From a virus: DNA of 34,717 nt. Location: positions 1 to 34,717 of the IMG/VR virus record IMGVR_UViG_3300043119_000042; one strand, 5' to 3'. Below the pieces are notes generated by a model. The model ran no database searches. It saw nothing but the letters and a program-made list of their open reading frames with translations, and was not told the origin of the DNA. Positions 6,723-12,247 of this stretch are shown in pieces; position 1 is the first letter of the stretch, and each line of letters begins with the position of its first letter. A program made the translations under genes and the position numbers.

Positions 6723-7368
6723 TGCCCCACCCCGATGCTGGTTTGCTTTCTTCTGTTGCTAGATCATCTTCCCAACGCTCTGCATTAAGCCATGTTGTTG
6801 GATGTGGAATAAACTTCTGTTCAATCTTTGCTTCAGTGCAGTGTGCTGCATAGGCAATGGCTGCTTGAACAATCTTGTTCCCATCAGCAAAGCCAAGTGA
6901 TCTAGCAAATGCAGTCCTTGCTGCGCCTTTACCAATGCGGCGAGGGTATGCTTGCCAAAACGCAAGGAACAGTGGTGAGTCCATAGGTCGTGCCAAATTG
7001 GCACGATAAGATGTATTATCTTTCTTCTTCTTAGATTGATCTAAGTATATAACACCTTCGTGTGCCAAATTGGCACGGGTATCATCAGTCATTTCTTCCT
7101 CCATACTGGTGATGACATAGAAGTTGGACGTTCCGTAACGATGCTCTATCCGAATCAGTCCTTCATTCTCTAGCCATTGTATCGCTCTCACAACAGAACG
7201 CACAGCAATACCGCTGCCGTTAGAGATTGTTTCTCTGGATGGGAAACATTCTCCAACGGAGTTGCTGTAACGTGCAAGTTCTAAGAGGACTATCTTGGCT
7301 ATAGGGTTTGGAATAAAGGTTAGAGCAATGTCAGCGAGAAGATCATACGGGATCAATCTCTGGTTCAC
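6703..7368 (-). CDS. Winged-helix replication initiator-like protein
   Basis: I set the start at GTG 7368, seven bases after GGAGGAGAG; the ATG at 7425 lacks such a site and would lengthen the overlap. The 221-residue product has an N-terminal winged helix (IAKIVLLELARYSN, CFPSRETISNGSGIAVRSVVRAIQWLENEGLI). A linker with a run of lysines (QSKKKKD) follows. The C-terminal part contains FLAFWQAYPRRIGKGAARTAFARSL and FIPHPTTWLNAERWEDD. That C-terminal block is common in phage replication proteins of the lambda O / helicase-loader type. It probably binds the origin and recruits host helicase. No helicase or polymerase is encoded, so host enzymes would take over. Confidence 0.75.
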   Translation of the reverse strand: MNQRLIPYDLLADIALTFIPNPIAKIVLLELARYSNSVGECFPSRETISNGSGIAVRSVVRAIQWLENEGLIRIEHRYGTSNFYVITSMEEEMTDDTRANLAHEGVIYLDQSKKKKDNTSYRANLARPMDSPLFLAFWQAYPRRIGKGAARTAFARSLGFADGNKIVQAAIAYAAHCTEAKIEQKFIPHPTTWLNAERWEDDLATEESKPASGWGNVFNEL

Positions 7369-7624
7369 TGTTGATCTCTCCTCCGCAAGCTGCATAGCCA
7401 GCGATATCAATCCAATTATCTTCATGCTTTGGATTGTCCCACGCCCGCACTGTCTTTAGATCAATCATCATAATGGCAACCTGATGTGGTAGCACAGTTA
7501 CGCCAAGATGCACCGACCAAAGCGCAGCAATCTGAGTAAAGTTACGTTCAGCATTGCCATGTGTGTTAGCACGATCCCGTGTTACATAGTCATAGGCAGT
7601 GTCTAAGATTATTTCTCGTCTCAT
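7343..7624 (-). CDS. DUF6378-type conserved phage protein
   Basis: The 93-residue protein carries a strongly conserved pattern I associate with DUF6378: ERNFTQIAALWSVHLG, then VAIMMIDLKTVRAWDNPKHEDNWIDIAGYAACGGE. It is found in many phage early regions, usually near nucleotide metabolism or replication genes. The NPxHxDNxIDxAGYAA part resembles helices of all-alpha pyrophosphatases such as MazG, but that is only an impression. It overlaps the replication initiator start by 26 bases and the upstream gene by four. Confidence 0.8.
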   Translation of the reverse strand: MRREIILDTAYDYVTRDRANTHGNAERNFTQIAALWSVHLGVTVLPHQVAIMMIDLKTVRAWDNPKHEDNWIDIAGYAACGGEINSEPEIDPV

Positions 7625-7914
7625 ACTCTTGCTTCCATTTGATTTGATTTCATTTCTTCCATTGCGATTTCATACTTGTTGGCAATAGAATGGATGGGCC
7701 ACCACATTTTGTTTTGTTCTAAGCTATAGTGTCCAACGCGCTTTCCGTTTAGAAGTTCTTTTTTTTCACAACGGATGGGCCAGCCTTGATCTTTAAGATC
7801 ATAGATGCGAGCAGATAATCTAAAGCACCCATATAAATCGAGCGCCTCAATCGGCGTCAGGGTCGTCCCAAGTTTCAAGTGATTCAGTATTTGAATCGTT
7901 TGCGATTCGCTCAT
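7621..7914 (-). CDS. Small winged-helix (HTH_39-like) protein
   Basis: The start ATG 7914 follows GGAGAAACCA; a longer frame to 7962 has no support. The 97-residue protein has IQILNHLKLG, TLTPIEALDLYGCFRLSARIYDLKDQGWPI and GKRVGHYSL. This is the winged-helix pattern of small phage proteins often annotated as helix-turn-helix domain 39. It likely binds DNA near the replication genes. Its N-terminal 68 bases overlap the end of the upstream nuclease gene in another frame, and its stop overlaps the DUF6378 start. Confidence 0.75.
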   Translation of the reverse strand: MSESQTIQILNHLKLGTTLTPIEALDLYGCFRLSARIYDLKDQGWPIRCEKKELLNGKRVGHYSLEQNKMWWPIHSIANKYEIAMEEMKSNQMEARV

Positions 7915-8230
7915 TTGGTTTCTCCATGAGTTGCTGAAAGGTTTCGCCAGACATGACGACAACTAATTGCGGAGTTCCGCTCCGTCTTTTATAAAATGCA
8001 ATGTCTCTCTGTTCTAAAACAGAGAAGGGACTTGGGAATCCAGATAGGTCGCGATACTTAACCTCGCCTACCAGTCTGTGTCCCAAGAGTCTGAGGACGA
8101 TATCACCTCTGTACTCACCGCCGAGCGCACCTGAGAGGGGCTGTCGCTTGACTTGGATGCCAAGCTTTTTGAGCCACTCGACGATCCATTTTTCATGGTA
8201 AGTACCTTTTGATTTATTTTTGTTCGGCAT
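7847..8230 (-). CDS. PD-(D/E)XK nuclease, Holliday-junction-resolvase-like
   Basis: ATG 8230 is chosen because GAGG lies seven bases upstream. The 127-residue protein contains KGTYHEKWIVEWLKKLG (Glu of motif I), RQPLSGALGGEYRGDIVL (Asp of motif II) and VGEVKYRDL (E-x-K of motif III), followed by LEQRDIAFYKRR. The order and spacing match small archaeal Hjc-like and phage PD-(D/E)XK endonucleases, which cut branched DNA such as Holliday junctions. It may resolve recombination intermediates before packaging. It lies upstream of the replication genes, and its acidic C-terminal tail overlaps the winged-helix gene. Confidence 0.75.
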   Translation of the reverse strand: MPNKNKSKGTYHEKWIVEWLKKLGIQVKRQPLSGALGGEYRGDIVLRLLGHRLVGEVKYRDLSGFPSPFSVLEQRDIAFYKRRSGTPQLVVVMSGETFQQLMEKPNERIANDSNTESLETWDDPDAD

Positions 8231-8337
8231 TCGGGAGCCTCGTAGCATGAGATGCAGATAAAGATATGCGAGTTATCAAATACAAAAACAGCCACGAAAT
8301 ATTCAACGTGTTTGCTACAGTGTTCACACTGTATCAT
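8068..8337 (-). CDS. Possible small zinc-ribbon protein, overlapping frame
   Basis: From ATG 8337 the frame reads MIQCEHC at once, then CISC about 20 residues later, giving a CxxC-x20-CxxC zinc ribbon. The part after residue 40 is low in information (Ser/Lys-rich) and lies over the nuclease gene in another frame for about 160 bases. Either the full 89-residue protein is made, or only the first third is meaningful. The start overlaps the upstream XRE gene by 14 bases, like other genes here, and otherwise about 90 bases would be empty in a tightly packed operon. Confidence 0.4.
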   Translation of the reverse strand: MIQCEHCSKHVEYFVAVFVFDNSHIFICISCYEAPECRTKINQKVLTMKNGSSSGSKSLASKSSDSPSQVRSAVSTEVISSSDSWDTDW

Positions 8338-8584
8338 CCCGCTTCTTGACTTCGATTTCATAGCTGAGCGCATCAAGCCAACACATTAGCATGAATCCAG
8401 ATGGGATTCGTTTGTTGGTTTCCCACTTGTGGATTAATGACACTGTGCATCCGATGATATCAGCCAAAACTTCCTGACTTAATCCGCGCTCGGATCGTGC
8501 GGTTATTAACCTTTGCACCAGATCCTCGTAGTTCTTTGGAATACTCACGGGCTTGTTGAAGTGTGTGAAGTTTTTCGATTGCAT
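8324..8584 (-). CDS. XRE-family helix-turn-helix protein
   Basis: The 86-residue protein has a canonical lambda-repressor-like HTH: LVQRLITARSERGLSQEVLADIIG, CTVSLIHKWETNKRIPS, then FMLMCWLDALSYEIEV. GAGGG lies six bases before ATG 8584. The start lies 125 bases inside the upstream HTH gene in another frame. It could be a Cro/CI-type regulator. With no integrase or antirepressor in view, control of early transcription is as likely as lysogeny. A GTG at 8548 is an alternative start that would keep the domain. Confidence 0.75.
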   Translation of the reverse strand: MQSKNFTHFNKPVSIPKNYEDLVQRLITARSERGLSQEVLADIIGCTVSLIHKWETNKRIPSGFMLMCWLDALSYEIEVKKRDDTV

Positions 8585-8741
8585 TCATCACCCTCATTGA
8601 TGTTTCATAACGAAGTTCTGTCTTCTCGTTTATTGTTCTGTAGTATGTTGATGTGGGAATGCCCGCCTCTTTGAAGGCGATAAGGAGTGAGAGGCCGCAC
8701 TCGTCGGCCTTCTCTGTGAGGATTGTGAGATATGCTTTCAT
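8460..8741 (-). CDS. Small HTH regulator-like protein
   Basis: ATG 8741 gives a 93-residue protein beginning MKAYLTILTEKADECGLS. A helix-turn-helix-like stretch follows (IAFKEAGIPTSTYYRTINEKTELRYETSMRVMNAI), and the C-terminus is very basic (KVNNRTIRARIKSGSF). The fold pattern resembles small phage repressors. No strong Shine-Dalgarno is visible, so it may be translationally coupled to the zinc protein 28 bases upstream. Its last 125 bases overlap the XRE gene. The longer frame to 8858 would run over the zinc protein and is rejected. Confidence 0.6.
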   Translation of the reverse strand: MKAYLTILTEKADECGLSLLIAFKEAGIPTSTYYRTINEKTELRYETSMRVMNAIEKLHTLQQAREYSKELRGSGAKVNNRTIRARIKSGSFG

Positions 8742-8769
8742 GCGCTGCACAATTGCAGCAACATGATGG

Positions 8770-8949
8770 TTAGTCAAGATCTTTGAGTGCCTCCTCGACA
8801 ACACCTGATCCACTACATAGATCACACATATGCCATGCAGTGTATTCTTCACCAACATCTCTGTTAAATGAAGCGTACTTATAAAATCCTACTTCGACTT
8901 CACCCTGACCATGACAGTCAGGGCAAATCTCAATATGGGATTTCATCAT
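8770..8949 (-). CDS. DnaJ-type zinc-finger mini-protein
   Basis: I start at ATG 8949, which overlaps the end of the SSB-tailed gene by 20 bases; the frame to 9027 would overlap far more. The 59-residue product consists almost entirely of CPDCHGQGEVEV and, about 30 residues later, CDLCSGSGVVEE. These are two CxxCxGxG motifs as in the zinc-binding region of DnaJ. It has no J domain. A structural zinc protein that touches nucleic acid or a chaperone client is possible. Function unknown. Confidence 0.7.
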   Translation of the reverse strand: MMKSHIEICPDCHGQGEVEVGFYKYASFNRDVGEEYTAWHMCDLCSGSGVVEEALKDLD

Positions 8950-9148
8950 CGTCGATCTCTTTGAGTTTGAATCGGTCGGCATTTGCGTTCTCCCACGCTG
9001 TTGTTGCTCGGTTGATAAACTTTTCACGATTGAACTTTGGGTTCGTTTCTTGCAGTTGATCTGCTATCTCATGCAGATCACTAGGCCAGCCCACTAATGG
9101 GCCGACCTTTTCTGCAATGAAATCAAAGTGTTGTTTACTCATCCTCAC
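8930..9148 (-). CDS. Small helical protein with SSB-like acidic tip
   Basis: GTG 9148, eight bases after AAAGGA, gives a 72-residue protein; ATG 9142 is the alternative. It is helical (HFDFIAEKVGPLVGW, DLHEIADQLQETNP, REKFINRATTAWENAN) and ends in KEIDDDEIPY. This is nearly the tip of bacterial SSB, which docks onto SSB-binding repair and replication proteins. The body is unlike an OB fold, so it is unlikely to be an SSB itself. It may mimic the tip to recruit or block host SSB partners, which is inference. Confidence 0.65.
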   Translation of the reverse strand: MRMSKQHFDFIAEKVGPLVGWPSDLHEIADQLQETNPKFNREKFINRATTAWENANADRFKLKEIDDDEIPY

Positions 9149-9353
9149 TTAGTGCATCCTTTGTTCTTTCGCGACGATCAATCTTCTCAAGTGGAACGTG
9201 TTCAAATGGTTCGCCAGTTGTGTGGTACATAGCAAACTCGGTCATGTGACCATTACGATCCGTCACTTTGATGCGGCGACAAGTGAAGCTGTCGTAAGTC
9301 GAAACTATTGTTTCGTATTTGACGATACCCATTACTAAGATTTCGCTAGCCAT
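9135..9353 (-). CDS. Hypothetical early protein
   Basis: The 72-residue protein seems beta-rich (SEILVMGIVKYETIVSTYDSFTCRRIKVTDRNG) with a charged acidic end (RRERTKDALSEDE). GGAGGAG lies nine bases before the ATG. Its start overlaps the DUF932 stop by one base and its end overlaps the SSB-tipped gene by 14, so it is firmly within the operon. I do not recognise a family. Confidence 0.6.
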   Translation of the reverse strand: MASEILVMGIVKYETIVSTYDSFTCRRIKVTDRNGHMTEFAMYHTTGEPFEHVPLEKIDRRERTKDALSEDE

Positions 9354-10186
9354 TAGTGAATCTCCTCCCAGAGTTTGTGTTGCATTGCTTTTGAGATTGC
9401 ATCTTCGCGATTGCGACGAGCAACTTCAGGGTTCTTTAGTTCTTTAGTGTGGCTGGACCAGTAGGTCATTGCATTGTACAGCGCCCACTTGTTGCTGCCC
9501 AATTGATTAGCTTCATCATGCCAAATAGAAAGCAATCTTTCCAATTGTTTCTCATTGGTCTTCTGATGCTGCACTTGATTTGTGAATGACTTGGCAATCG
9601 TTGCTTTGAAGAAAGTCTCAGCCATATCGTCAGTCACATTGGATACCATCCAGTCACGCCAGATGTGTGGCTGATTTACAAAGGTTTCCAAACCAAAGAT
9701 CATCTTTGCTGCACTGCCCTCGATGTTGACAGACTGCGTGTGTTTAAACTTAGATGATGCTGTCTTGCTCGCATTGGTGCAGCCATTCAAGCACCACAAG
9801 CGCAAGCCATCAGCAGCTTGACTGAATGCCCAACTACCATCATAGCTATTGAAGAAGCTGATGCGAAACTTAACGTAGTCACCGACCTTTGGTTCAACAG
9901 TAAGATCGTTGAACAAGATCTCGCCGCGCAACTTGCGACCATCTTCAATGACACTGAAGTTAGTCGTGAAGTCACGGCTGATGTTCGATGCTTTGACTGC
10001 ATCCATTAGTGACGACACCACATCATCATGCTTGATGATCTGATAGCGAGAGCCATGCACACCAAGCACAGTGTTGGTATCGGTTCGCATCACACACTTT
10101 TGATCGGGGATCTCATTGCCAAAGCGATCAAAGATTGGTTGAGTTTCAACGGGAAACTCATAGGCATTGCGTACTACGTCAAACAT
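9353..10186 (-). CDS. DUF932 phage/plasmid-like protein
   Basis: The start is ATG 10186, seven bases after GGAG; a frame to 10246 has no site. The 277-residue protein matches DUF932 (the phage/plasmid-like protein family) along its length. Recognisable parts are VLGVHGSRYQIIKHDDVVSSL near the start, GDYVKFRISFFNSYDGSWAFSQAADGLRLWCLNGCT in the middle, and the FKHTQSVNIEGSAAKMI block. Proteins of this family are common in phages and plasmids, and their activity is unknown. It is a proximal gene of the early operon, so it is probably made early and in quantity. Confidence 0.85.
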   Translation of the reverse strand: MFDVVRNAYEFPVETQPIFDRFGNEIPDQKCVMRTDTNTVLGVHGSRYQIIKHDDVVSSLMDAVKASNISRDFTTNFSVIEDGRKLRGEILFNDLTVEPKVGDYVKFRISFFNSYDGSWAFSQAADGLRLWCLNGCTNASKTASSKFKHTQSVNIEGSAAKMIFGLETFVNQPHIWRDWMVSNVTDDMAETFFKATIAKSFTNQVQHQKTNEKQLERLLSIWHDEANQLGSNKWALYNAMTYWSSHTKELKNPEVARRNREDAISKAMQHKLWEEIH

Positions 10187-10382
10187 TTTTATTCTCCACG
10201 TTGTTGAGGCCGCTGTCTTTGCGCCATTTGAAAAGAGTTGATTCACCTACGTCCAGCATTTTGGCTGCACGGCGAGTGCCATACTTGATGGACAAAAGAA
10301 TTGCTTGAGTCCTCACTGAGTCTGGCAATCCATAGTCAGGATTGTATGGCAGTATTTTCTTAGCGTCGAAGATTGGATTCAT
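10179..10382 (-). CDS. Small HTH DNA-binding protein
   Basis: The 67-residue protein has one helix-turn-helix at about residues 28-54 (AILLSIKYGTRRAAKMLDVGESTLFKW), of the transposase/FIS-like type. A strong GGAAGGA lies before its ATG. It is the first gene after the terminator at 10514-10542 and overlaps DUF932 by eight bases. This position is typical of an early regulator acting on the nearby promoter region. The target is unknown. Confidence 0.7.
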   Translation of the reverse strand: MNPIFDAKKILPYNPDYGLPDSVRTQAILLSIKYGTRRAAKMLDVGESTLFKWRKDSGLNNVENKNV

Positions 10383-10513
10383 TCAGATCCTTCCTTTCAT
10401 TTCATTTGATTTCATTGACGTTGTAATGGGCTGTCGCCAGCGCGGCGTTACAATAACAACCCCTCGCGCCCCTTCCTTGAGGCGCTTGTTGCTTGAGTCA
10501 TAGTCTCGAAGCA
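10383..10513 (-). other. Intergenic leader between terminator and HTH gene
   Basis: These 131 bases separate the terminator from the next early gene, the only clear breathing space inside the operon. They probably hold a promoter for the genes leftward of 10382, but I find no convincing -35/-10 pair on the minus strand. Close to the gene there are repeats of the type ATTTCATTTGATTTCATT (on the + strand). Confidence 0.35.
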
Positions 10514-10542
10514 TAAAAAAAGGGGAGGCTCACGCCCCCCCC
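10514..10542 (-). terminator. Rho-independent terminator for the first early genes
   Basis: On the minus strand a GC stem (GGGGGGCG, loop around TGA, GCCTCCCC) is followed at once by a run of seven T. It begins only a few bases after the stop of the gene at 10550-11164. It would end or attenuate the short proximal transcript and separate it from the long operon to its left. Confidence 0.85.
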
Positions 10543-10549
10543 TCTCTCG

Positions 10550-11164
10550 TTATGCTACATCCCGCTCGTTGGTTTCGACACCATTGGTGTTGAGCGGACC
10601 ATCGACTTTGACATCGATGCCTAGTAAAGCCAGCCTTGCCATTACTGCGTCAGCGTTGGCGCTCGACTGCATCGGTGCTTTCTTCTGCACCGCTGTCTCC
10701 CAAGGTGCATAGGGCTTGAAGTCTTCACCCGTTGCCGCTTCATATACCGCAGCCGTTGTGTAATACATCGTCTGCAATGCGCTAACCTCTGCTTCTAGGC
10801 GCTCGATCCAATCTGCTGCACGATTCAGTGCTTCTAGATCAATCTCTGTATCTGACACGCGCATCGCCAGAGATTTTGCGTAAGATGCTGCGCGGTCAAG
10901 CTGATGTCTGATACCGCGAGGCCGTCCGTCCTTGCCGACCGATGTGTCGTTAAGCTGTCGGTAGGCTGCGTTACCAATGCTTTGCAGCACCAGCTTCTGC
11001 GACCACGACTGAGCATTGCGCTCGCTGTATGTGCCGCTGTCTTTGTCCATGACCATCGATGGATCATAAAACTCTGCTGCGATACGGCATAGCGCCTGTG
11101 TCAGGGTGATGTGGTCGTCTCCATTGTAGGAGTTCTTCAGGTCGATGTTGATCAGGTTGTCCAT
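10550..11164 (-). CDS. Hypothetical early protein, 204 residues
   Basis: ATG 11164 is chosen, six bases after GGAG; nine further codons upstream lack support. The protein is largely helical with a central segment QLDRAASYAKSLAMRV and ALNRAADWIERLEAEVSALQ that may form a coiled coil. A K/A-rich end follows (AVQKKAPMQSSANADAVM). DGRPRGIRHQ in the middle is basic. No family is recognised. It is the second gene of the operon, followed by a strong terminator, so it may be highly expressed on a short transcript early in infection. Confidence 0.65.
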   Translation of the reverse strand: MDNLINIDLKNSYNGDDHITLTQALCRIAAEFYDPSMVMDKDSGTYSERNAQSWSQKLVLQSIGNAAYRQLNDTSVGKDGRPRGIRHQLDRAASYAKSLAMRVSDTEIDLEALNRAADWIERLEAEVSALQTMYYTTAAVYEAATGEDFKPYAPWETAVQKKAPMQSSANADAVMARLALLGIDVKVDGPLNTNGVETNERDVA

Positions 11165-11231
11165 TGTATTTCTCCATTGTGATGTTTGCATAGTTTGTTT
11201 TTAACAATTTCCCCACAGCCGACAGAGTGGA

Positions 11232-11276
11232 TGAGTGTCAAGGGCGCGAAGCGGCGCAGCGTACCCTTGACACTCA
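11232..11276. repeat. Perfect 13-bp inverted repeat with GCGAAGC loop
   Basis: TGAGTGTCAAGGG (11232-11244) is repeated in exact inverted form at 11264-11276, with a 19-base loop that contains GCGAAGC (11246-11252). It lies between two early genes. There is no U-run in either direction, so it is not a standard terminator. As RNA it would form a long hairpin between the two cistrons, and as DNA it could be a protein-binding dyad. Confidence 0.85.
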
Positions 11277-11322
11277 GACATTCCGAGGCATCAGAGTCAT
11301 TGATTCCTGTGAAGGACTATTC

Positions 11323-11505
11323 TCATGCTACGCTCCTCTTTATGTAAACAATCTCCCATTCCCATTCTAACGGGATTCCGAAATCGTAATCCTCCACATA
11401 ACGCAATGCTTCTTCGTAGGATGCGTAACCAGCCCACTGGCTCATTATAATCTTAACAGGGTCTCCATTTGGATAATCTGTCCAATAGAATACTATGTTG
11501 TACAT
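11323..11505 (-). CDS. First gene of the early operon, small unknown protein
   Basis: The 60-residue protein is acidic and rich in aromatic residues (FYWTDYP, SQWAGYASYEEALRYVEDYDFG, LEWEWEIVYIKR). AGGAG lies seven bases before the ATG. It looks like a compact one-domain protein. Being the first gene after the control region it should be expressed immediately after entry, when phages often make small inhibitors of host proteins. The family is not recognised. Confidence 0.65.
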   Translation of the reverse strand: MYNIVFYWTDYPNGDPVKIIMSQWAGYASYEEALRYVEDYDFGIPLEWEWEIVYIKRSVA

Positions 11506-11537
11506 CTCATTCTCCTGCTTACAGACACAGACCTCCC

Positions 11538-11645
11538 GTGTCTTAGGATGTCATTCTGTGCAGGGATTGGTCGTGCTGAGCGAAGCGAGGGAATCGTCAA
11601 GGGAGTTTAGCGAAGCGGCGGCTGACCGAGCCACGCGCAAGACAC
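11538..11645. other. Long-range stem enclosing two GCGAAGC elements
   Basis: GTGTCTT (11538-11544) pairs exactly with AAGACAC (11639-11645). Inside it TTGGTC (11567-11572) pairs with GACCGA (11624-11629, one G-U). The enclosed part holds the GCGAAGC copies at 11580 and 11610. Nested helices at this distance suggest a folded RNA domain rather than a simple operator. Confidence 0.45.
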
Positions 11646-11671
11646 ACGGACCTGCACAAGCCGAATCAAGC

Positions 11672-11685
11672 AACCACCTGTGGTT
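11672..11685. promoter_or_regulatory. Short perfect dyad AACCAC-CT-GTGGTT
   Basis: Six bases on each side are exact inverted copies with only two bases between, too tight for an RNA loop but good for a dimeric DNA-binding protein. The phage encodes several small HTH proteins that could bind it. Confidence 0.45.
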
Positions 11686-11771
11686 ACAAGATAGACGATC
11701 AGGCGCGGAAGGGAGTATGTCGAGCATGGCGACCGAAGACGCAAACTGCCGACCCCCGACCACTTGGGAGC

Positions 11772-11795
11772 GGGGTTGACGACACATCAATCCCC
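11772..11795. other. Stem-loop GGGGTTGA / TCAA-T-CCCC
   Basis: Eight base pairs with one bulged T (11791) close a seven-base loop. An alternative stem CCCCG/CGGGG using the same G-run is possible, so the two folds exclude each other. Confidence 0.5.
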
Positions 11796-11858
11796 TGCCG
11801 CTAGGAGAGATCATCCGCACGGGGGTTTGTGTGTGTGAGTACCACCATTAGCGAGGAC

Positions 11859-11903
11859 ATAACCTGCCCACGCGAAGCGAAGCGAGCAACAGTGGGAGGT
11901 TAT
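11859..11903. other. Strong stem-loop with double GCGAAGC loop
   Basis: ATAACCT-G-CCCAC (11859-11871) pairs with GTGGG-AGGTTAT (11892-11903): twelve pairs with a single bulged G. The 20-base loop holds two overlapping GCGAAGC motifs. Confidence 0.65.
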
Positions 11904-11931
11904 ACCGCAGCGGGCCAGCCTGACGGCAATG

Positions 11932-11955
11932 TGTCGCTACGCGAAGCCAGCGACA
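11932..11955. other. Stem-loop TGTCGCT / AGCGACA with GCGAAGC loop
   Basis: Seven perfect pairs close a ten-base loop that contains GCGAAGC at 11941-11947, so the motif again sits in a loop. Confidence 0.6.
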
Positions 11956-11985
11956 GCATAGGTTGCTGTATATGCAGATGGCGAG

Positions 11986-12036
11986 CCTGATTCGCCGAGC
12001 CATCTTTCCACTTAAGGAAAGTGGCAGCGGATCAGG
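11986..12036. other. Two-level stem-loop with alternative pairing
   Basis: Outer CCTGAT (11986-11991) pairs with ATCAGG (12031-12036). Inside, GCCA-T-CTTTCC (11999-12009) pairs with GGAAAG-TGGC (12016-12025), ten pairs with one bulge around the loop ACTTAA. CCACTT/AAGTGG is a competing inner stem. Confidence 0.6.
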
Positions 12037-12060
12037 TGAAGGGTTGCAGAATCAAGGAGT

Positions 12061-12084
12061 GTATCCCACTTGGACAAGGGATGC
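12061..12084. other. Stem-loop GTATCCC / GGGATGC
   Basis: Seven pairs (one G-U) close a ten-base loop ACTTGGACAA. It follows the previous stem-loop after about 25 bases. Confidence 0.5.
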
Positions 12085-12096
12085 TCACCCGAAGGG

Positions 12097-12122
12097 CGGA
12101 GACTCCCTCTTTGGAGGCTCCG
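12097..12122. other. Stem-loop CGGAG-A-CTCC / GGAG-G-CTCCG
   Basis: Nine G-C-rich pairs with one A-G mismatch close a six-base loop. It is the last strong hairpin before the small terminase gene. It is not followed by a U-run, so it is not a standard terminator. Confidence 0.6.
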
Positions 12123-12171
12123 TTCATGAGTAGCCCGACCCGACGAAGGAGGGATGGCCCATCACTTCTTT

Positions 12172-12221
12172 TGTAACAATCGGTATTGTGAGTTGACAGG
12201 TTTTATGAGGGAGGGAATATG
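12172..12221 (+). promoter_or_regulatory. Weak promoter candidate with small dyad for the late operon
   Basis: ACAAT-CGGT-ATTGT forms a small dyad at about 12176-12189. It is followed by a perfect TTGACA (12193-12198). The -10 at 16-17 bases (GAATAT or AATATG) is poor, so promoter activity is uncertain. It lies about 30 bases before the first late gene. Confidence 0.3.
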
Positions 12222-12239
12222 GGGGGGATACAGGGGGGG
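12221..12239 (+). repeat. Paired G7 tracts before small terminase
   Basis: Seven G, then ATACA, then seven G, ending eight bases before the terS start codon. The second tract is in Shine-Dalgarno position. A second G-rich tract follows the gene at 12667-12680. Confidence 0.7.
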
Positions 12240-12247
12240 CTTCATAG

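Larger units (their letters stand above)
11506..12247. other. 742-bp gene-free, stem-loop-rich control region
   Basis: This is the only long gene-free stretch. It separates the leftward early and rightward late operons. I find no credible coding frame on either strand. It carries five copies of GCGAAGC (11580, 11610, 11872, 11877, 11941; a sixth is at 11246) and a chain of stem-loops listed separately. It may hold the divergent promoters, the replication origin, the packaging site near the small terminase gene, or a large structured RNA. These options cannot be separated by reading alone. Confidence 0.7.

Noticed and set aside
8324-8741. Evidence for a temperate life style from XRE/HTH regulators
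   Set aside because: The repressor-like proteins alone do not show lysogeny. No integrase, attachment site, partition gene or antirepressor was recognised.
10415-10454. TTGACG ... TACAAT as plus-strand promoter before 10550
   Set aside because: The spacing is about 28 bases instead of 16-18, and there is no plus-strand gene to serve.
11495-11820. Open frames of 89-94 codons on both strands within the control region
   Set aside because: They lack a ribosome site and family pattern, overlap each other, and their composition follows the stem-loops. They look like chance frames in GC-rich non-coding DNA.
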